DNA from: Sipunculus nudus
Lineage: Eukaryota; Annelida; Sipuncula; Golfingiida; Sipunculidae
NCBI GenBank assembly: GCA_026874595.1
Contig: CM049312.1
Location: 32,172,956-32,236,955, forward strand
DNA: 64,000 bases
Direction: 5' to 3'
Shown here: positions 59,646 to 64,000 of the stretch, piece after piece
Numbering within the stretch: position 1 is the stretch's first letter
Layout of the letters: the number at the start of each line of letters is the position of its first letter
Program-made: the position numbers and the translations under genes
The notes under the pieces: generated by a model
What the model saw: the letters and a program-made list of their open reading frames with translations, nothing else
What the model was told of the DNA's origin: nothing
Databases searched by the model: none

Positions 59646-62232
59646 ACCAAAATCTTTACCTTTTCACATACTGCGGTTGCTTAATTGTTCGCGAGGTTTC
59701 AAATTCCCAATACGGGCACATCTGCACAGGTGAACAATAATTTCATCTGGAGCTTTAATGGCATCTTACATATATTGTGCCGGTAGAATCAATATAGGTA
59801 TTCATTTTATGTTACCCGTAATTCAAAGATTTAAATATAAATAATACCAATACTTTTGTATATCTGCCTCTTTGCGTGAAGAACTTCCCCCTGTTCGATG
59901 TTAAGATTGTTAAGATTTTGCGAACATATTAGGTAACTTAAAATGATTGTTTTGTACATTGTGAAGTTAATGTATGGTGAATCGCGAAAATGAGACCCTC
60001 TTGAAATTCTGAAGAAGTTAAAAATCGGGAATATTTGACCTCGCGTATATGAAGCCAATCAGAGTAGTCTAGTAATTAAGGCGCTGGGCATTTGAGCTGA
60101 AGATATCTGGTTCTGGCAAGTATCTCATTTATTCGCTCTGTCTCGAATTAAGTTTCTGACATATATATTGTTCCTAGCATAGAAATCCTAATCCATTATA
60201 AAATATATATCCTTAGTGGGAGGGTACTTGGGCCAGTCATAAAATGGATGGTCTTTAATATTTTATTATAGCACTCACAATTGGCAATTGTTATTCGCCA
60301 TTGGCCCTGATGTCAGTTCGACTAAATATCGAAAACACATCTGGAGTGGTAAGAAAACATTGGACAACATCCTAACATCCGGAGGAAATCGGAAAAATAA
60401 GACAAAGTCGCGCAGACATCGATGAGAGTTTTAACATATTAAGAATGTTTTCGATCTTGATAAGATCGGAAAAAATCCGAGTACATAGGTAGGTTTCGAC
60501 AGACATCGAACAACCTCGGAAGTACACTGGATAACAACAATGTGATTCCGATGTAAGCCGGTCTTTCCAGACGTTTCTCCATGTTACGCTGGCTTCTCCA
60601 TATGTTTTGCTGCCCTTTTAAGATGTTTTCACGCCAATTTCCGGTTTTCTGTTTTTTATATCATCATAGTGACACCGTATGGAGGAGTTAAAGGGACATA
60701 ATCAGGAGCAATATGATGCCTGTTATTTCACACTATCATTTCAGTTTTGCTTTATACAAAAGTTTTCCGGCAAAACCATCCCAGCACACAGTCTCAGCAC
60801 CTTGCATACGGCTGTTTAACACCTTGTTATGGCTCTGCGTGTTGGTTAACACGGACACGTGTGTCTGTTTACCGAAACAAGGCCGCCTGACCGGAGGTGC
60901 GATTATGAGCCGCAACACGCAATGATTCAGCCAGCGGGAAAATGTATTACATTTTTTGGGCCAAGTCTGTCATTGCATCTCCTGATTGCCGGGCGATGCA
61001 CGTGCTGTGTGTTTGTTACACCTGTGATCGCGCCAGATTCACTCGTTAACAGATGTAAGCAAATGGTTTAGGGGCAATATTTTGGCAGCTGCTAAATTTT
61101 TTTTTGAATGGGACGAAACTATTTTTCAGGTTAAATCAACATACTTTAGAGGTTATCTGGACCCTTTAACTTTGGCTATGACCGAACACACCTATGAATA
61201 AGGGAAAGATTTTTGTGGCGGTCAACGGTTTCCATGAGTTCGGAAATTGGGTGTATGAAAGGGAAGCGGCTTTTTTTATTTTATATTTTACATAATTGAA
61301 ATCACAGGGTTCTGGCTTGTCCTAGATGATATACTTGATATCTCGATATTGTGTCTGCAAAGTTAAGACAGCTGCAGATAAAATCAGAAGTGACACTTAT
61401 GAACGTACACGGAAAACAAAAGAGCTTATTGATGAAAAGACGATTACTGCATTATCTGCTGTTCCGGTTTCACGAGAATTATGAAACAAACAATGTTTGA
61501 CCAAATCATAGAGTCCGGGATTAGGTGTTTCGAATATTTTTCTTTATAAAAACAAAGCATGTCGAAAAAATGTATGGGTCCTGGGGGGAGGGGGATTTAA
61601 ATCAATTTTTAATTGGATATGAATTTATTTAACAAATGTTCCTTCCTCGGCCAATTTTCAAGACGGTGTCGCGGATGTGCTTTCGGCATGTTGCGCCATA
61701 CCAGACAGGCCGTAAAATTATAGTGCGTTCTCGCAGGAGAAAACTGAAATACAGTCACCCCCCCCCCTAAGTAGTACTTGTTCTGAAAGTATAATTGACT
61801 GATCACTTGTGATCATACCAGCAGCGTGTCATTCAGCAGGTCAGATGGACTATCTGCGCTCCAGGATTTTACAAGAAACATAAGTTCACACAATTTTTAT
61901 GTCAGTGCTTCATTGAAAACAAATATTGTGCCATTTTGAAGAGGTCATCTACATCAGTAAGTTTGAAAACATAAATGGCAAATGTGTCCTTTATGTTACA
62001 CGATATGACCTTTATTGAATGTAGGAGTCACGATCTGCGTATTAGTTCAAAGAAATCATAGTTGAAGTCAGGCTGCGTGATGTTATGATTCCGTTCATCT
62101 TCCAAGAGATGAAAAAGCAAGGTTACGCACTATATATCTTGTCAGTTAATGTATCCCGCCCAGATTTACACAGTTGATGTCAAAGTTGAGATTAGTTTTG
62201 TCGATGCATTGGATGTATGTATCAGGCTAGAA
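59646..62232. other. Unassigned DNA
   Basis: A weak tRNA-like patch (GTCTAGTAATTAAGGCGCTGGG...CTGGTTCTGG) lies near 60068-60118 and may be an old SINE head. A GC-richer stretch at 60700-61060 has a possible donor (ACAGAT|GTAAGC near 61053), but no supported exon. Confidence 0.35.
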
Positions 62233-62350
62233 CAGGGGCGTCTATACAGAGGGGATCGAGGTATATATAGCCGCTCCTACTTTTTGCAAGAGAGGATGCA
62301 TGGTCAATATAATCTTCCCCAAGTATAAAGGGATTAATATTTATAGAGAT

Positions 62351-62400
<50 letters not shown>

Positions 62401-62577
62401 ATTATTAAGATTATAGACTTTTCTTATCTACAATGAAATATTATATATTTAAACATGGTTTTGAATTAATGTTAACTGGAAACATAAACATATTAGCTTA
62501 TTTTTTTTTTAAACTTTAACCTTAACTTTGATATATTAATTCATTTGGAATTTGTAACACAGACAATAACACCACTG
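62233..62577. mobile_element. hAT-like MITE, copy 2, with 7/8 target duplication
   Basis: The ends are CAGGGGCGTCTAT and, reverse-complemented, CAGTGGTGTTATTG. The flanks GGCTAGAA (62225-62232) and AGCTAGAA (62578-62585) differ at one base. The interior order (TATATATAG, CCTACTTTTTGCAAG, GGTCAATATAATC, then an AT microsatellite) matches the copy at 42243-42706. It is non-coding. Confidence 0.8.
62356..62398. repeat. (AT)n microsatellite inside the hAT MITE
   Basis: About 21 AT units, at a position equivalent to the AT-rich core of copy 1. Confidence 0.95.
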
Positions 62578-62864
62578 AGCTAGAATACATGGCAGGGTGC
62601 CAGATGATGACTAATTAACACACAGTGAATCGTACTATTCCTGGCATCGTTGGGAACCGGATATCCCAAAAAACGAACCAGTGCTATACAATTCTAAGCA
62701 CTCTTCACACAGGGGCTATACAAAGCAGGTGTTCCAAATCACCTTCGTTTTAACCGTTGCAATTTTTAGCATTTTTTTTTTGGGGGGGGGGGGAGTCTCA
62801 ACACCAGGGCTGGCACAAAGCCAAGAATAAAACCAACGAGAGCAGGATGTCGCGGATTTAAAAC

Positions 62865-63040
62865 TCTGGAGTTGGATGCACAATGCGATACCACACTCTC
62901 ATTGGCCTGACTGATAACTTGTTTGCTCTCTGCGAGCCCTGGTAGTGCAACCCGAAGAATCTTGCTATAAAATGAAGATCTGGAACGACTGTATAACCGC
63001 TGCGTGAGGAGTGAAGGAACTCTAGTGACCTCTCTCGCCG
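62865..63040. repeat. Dispersed repeat family E, copy 2
   Basis: TTTGCTCTCTGCGAGCCCTGG, GAAGAATCTTGCTATAAAATG and TGTATAACCGCTGCGTGAGGA align with 7735-7945. Confidence 0.5.
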
Positions 63041-64000
63041 GTCGTACATAAAGTATTGGACTTCTTTTGCTTAAACTAAGTCAACAAAGGTGATGTCATC
63101 TACGGGTTCGATACACTTCACAAACGCATGCATGATCAATATGCCTCCCAGATTTGGTCCTGATAGCTGCAGCTCTTCTTGCAGTTTTTTTTGTGACAGA
63201 CATTTCTTTATACATGTAAATACTTAAAATCATTAAAGTGTCGTGATAATGTGTTCTGGCCTTTCTTGTGGAATATATTTTGTTCACAAAAATGGTTCAA
63301 AAGTGGTGACGTCATCATTACTGTTACATACCAGTCTAAAGGTCAATATGCCCGTGAAAATTGGTTCTCGTTTATATAGCATTACCCGACATCGGTGGGA
63401 ACAGGAATTTCAGTATGTATGCAATCACTGGTTATAGAGAAATGCGGTCAGCGAAATTTAAAGTGCGATCAATATAAGACCAATATAGGGGCATTGTTGC
63501 ATGATGTGATAGCTAAAGTGTTCATTTTTCTTATATAAAAAATGAAGAGTCCTTTGTTGCACGCAAAAAGTAGGCCAACATAGATAACGCCACCAAAAGC
63601 TTATTTTCCATGTGTTTATCACATTCCCAACCTGTCTACATAAAAGAAACACGAGTGACACGAAAGTCATTACGAAGCAGTACTAAAAATAATAAAGTGG
63701 TCCACGCACCCATGGCCATTAACGGCCATACTTTGTATTCAAATTAGGTAATGATAGCTGCAGCGGTTTTTCTGTGTCAGCAGGCATCGTTGCATTGGTT
63801 ACCTCTGTATGGGTAATATGGCAAATACTAGCTGAATGTAAAATAACGTTCGACACGTGGTTATTTTGTATTTGGATTTTGTCTTTACATTTGGAACTAG
63901 CCTATATCGAAACGCAGTGTTAGACTAATAAAGTTTATGTTTATTTATTCTGTGTGGATAAACGTTTATGGTGAATAAATTTTTATGCTCCTTTAGGTTG
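63041..64000. other. Unassigned DNA
   Basis: No gene was recognised. A perfect TGACGTCA lies at 63307-63314. Confidence 0.45.

Overview
This is a window of eukaryotic nuclear DNA that is AT-rich and gene-poor. It carries long (AT)n, (TG)n and (TC)n microsatellites, unusually many long poly-G/poly-C tracts, and a dense layer of transposon relics. Several repeat families look like those common in molluscs: elements ending in AACAAGTGRYCCATKGGTCATGACG...GTCAGCTGAGCTAAAAA with internal units of about 160 bp, dispersed copies ending in GGCGGAGGTAA, and elements with a TATCCCC/GGGGATA hairpin. A mollusc or related marine lophotrochozoan is therefore my best guess, from memory of repeat styles and not from any gene. 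I found no complete host protein-coding gene, no rRNA, no convincing functional tRNA, no CRISPR array and no bacterial-style operon. Nearly all long open frames are chance frames in AT-rich or microsatellite DNA.

Layout. At 0-14 kb there are SINE and dispersed-repeat copies, a clear PIF/Harbinger-type MITE (7252-7479, TTA duplication) and microsatellites. At 14.1-14.5 kb lies a CpG-richer island with a strong minus-strand splice donor. At 15.6-16.8 kb there is a hAT-like element set in TAA repeats. At 20.4-20.9 kb there are three tandem copies of a unit of about 175 bp, followed at 21.45-21.58 kb by a very long AT microsatellite. At 27.6-33.5 kb there is a cluster of tandem-repeat-bearing mobile elements. 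One of them is interrupted by an 887-bp pogo/Tigger-like transposon with a TA duplication and a broken piece of a CENP-B-type transposase DNA-binding domain.

At 38.5-44.6 kb there is a 6.1-kb unit with near-perfect terminal inverted repeats starting CACTG, which is EnSpm/CACTA-like. It holds subterminal repeats, a 27-bp-stem hairpin, several minus-strand exon-like segments with good splice signals, and a younger nested hAT MITE with an exact 8-bp duplication. A second copy of that hAT family lies at 62.2-62.6 kb. At 45-60 kb there are further SINEs, two perfect palindromic RFX X-box motifs, a CpG-richer stretch with a plus-strand donor (51.4-51.85 kb), and a complete inverted copy (56.8-59.1 kb) of the family seen at 32-33.5 kb.

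The most interesting object is the 38.5-44.6 kb CACTG element. Its exon-like cargo matches no transposase I recognise, so it is either a badly decayed autonomous element or one that has captured host-type exons. Everything here comes from reading the sequence by eye. No alignments, searches or splice predictions were run.
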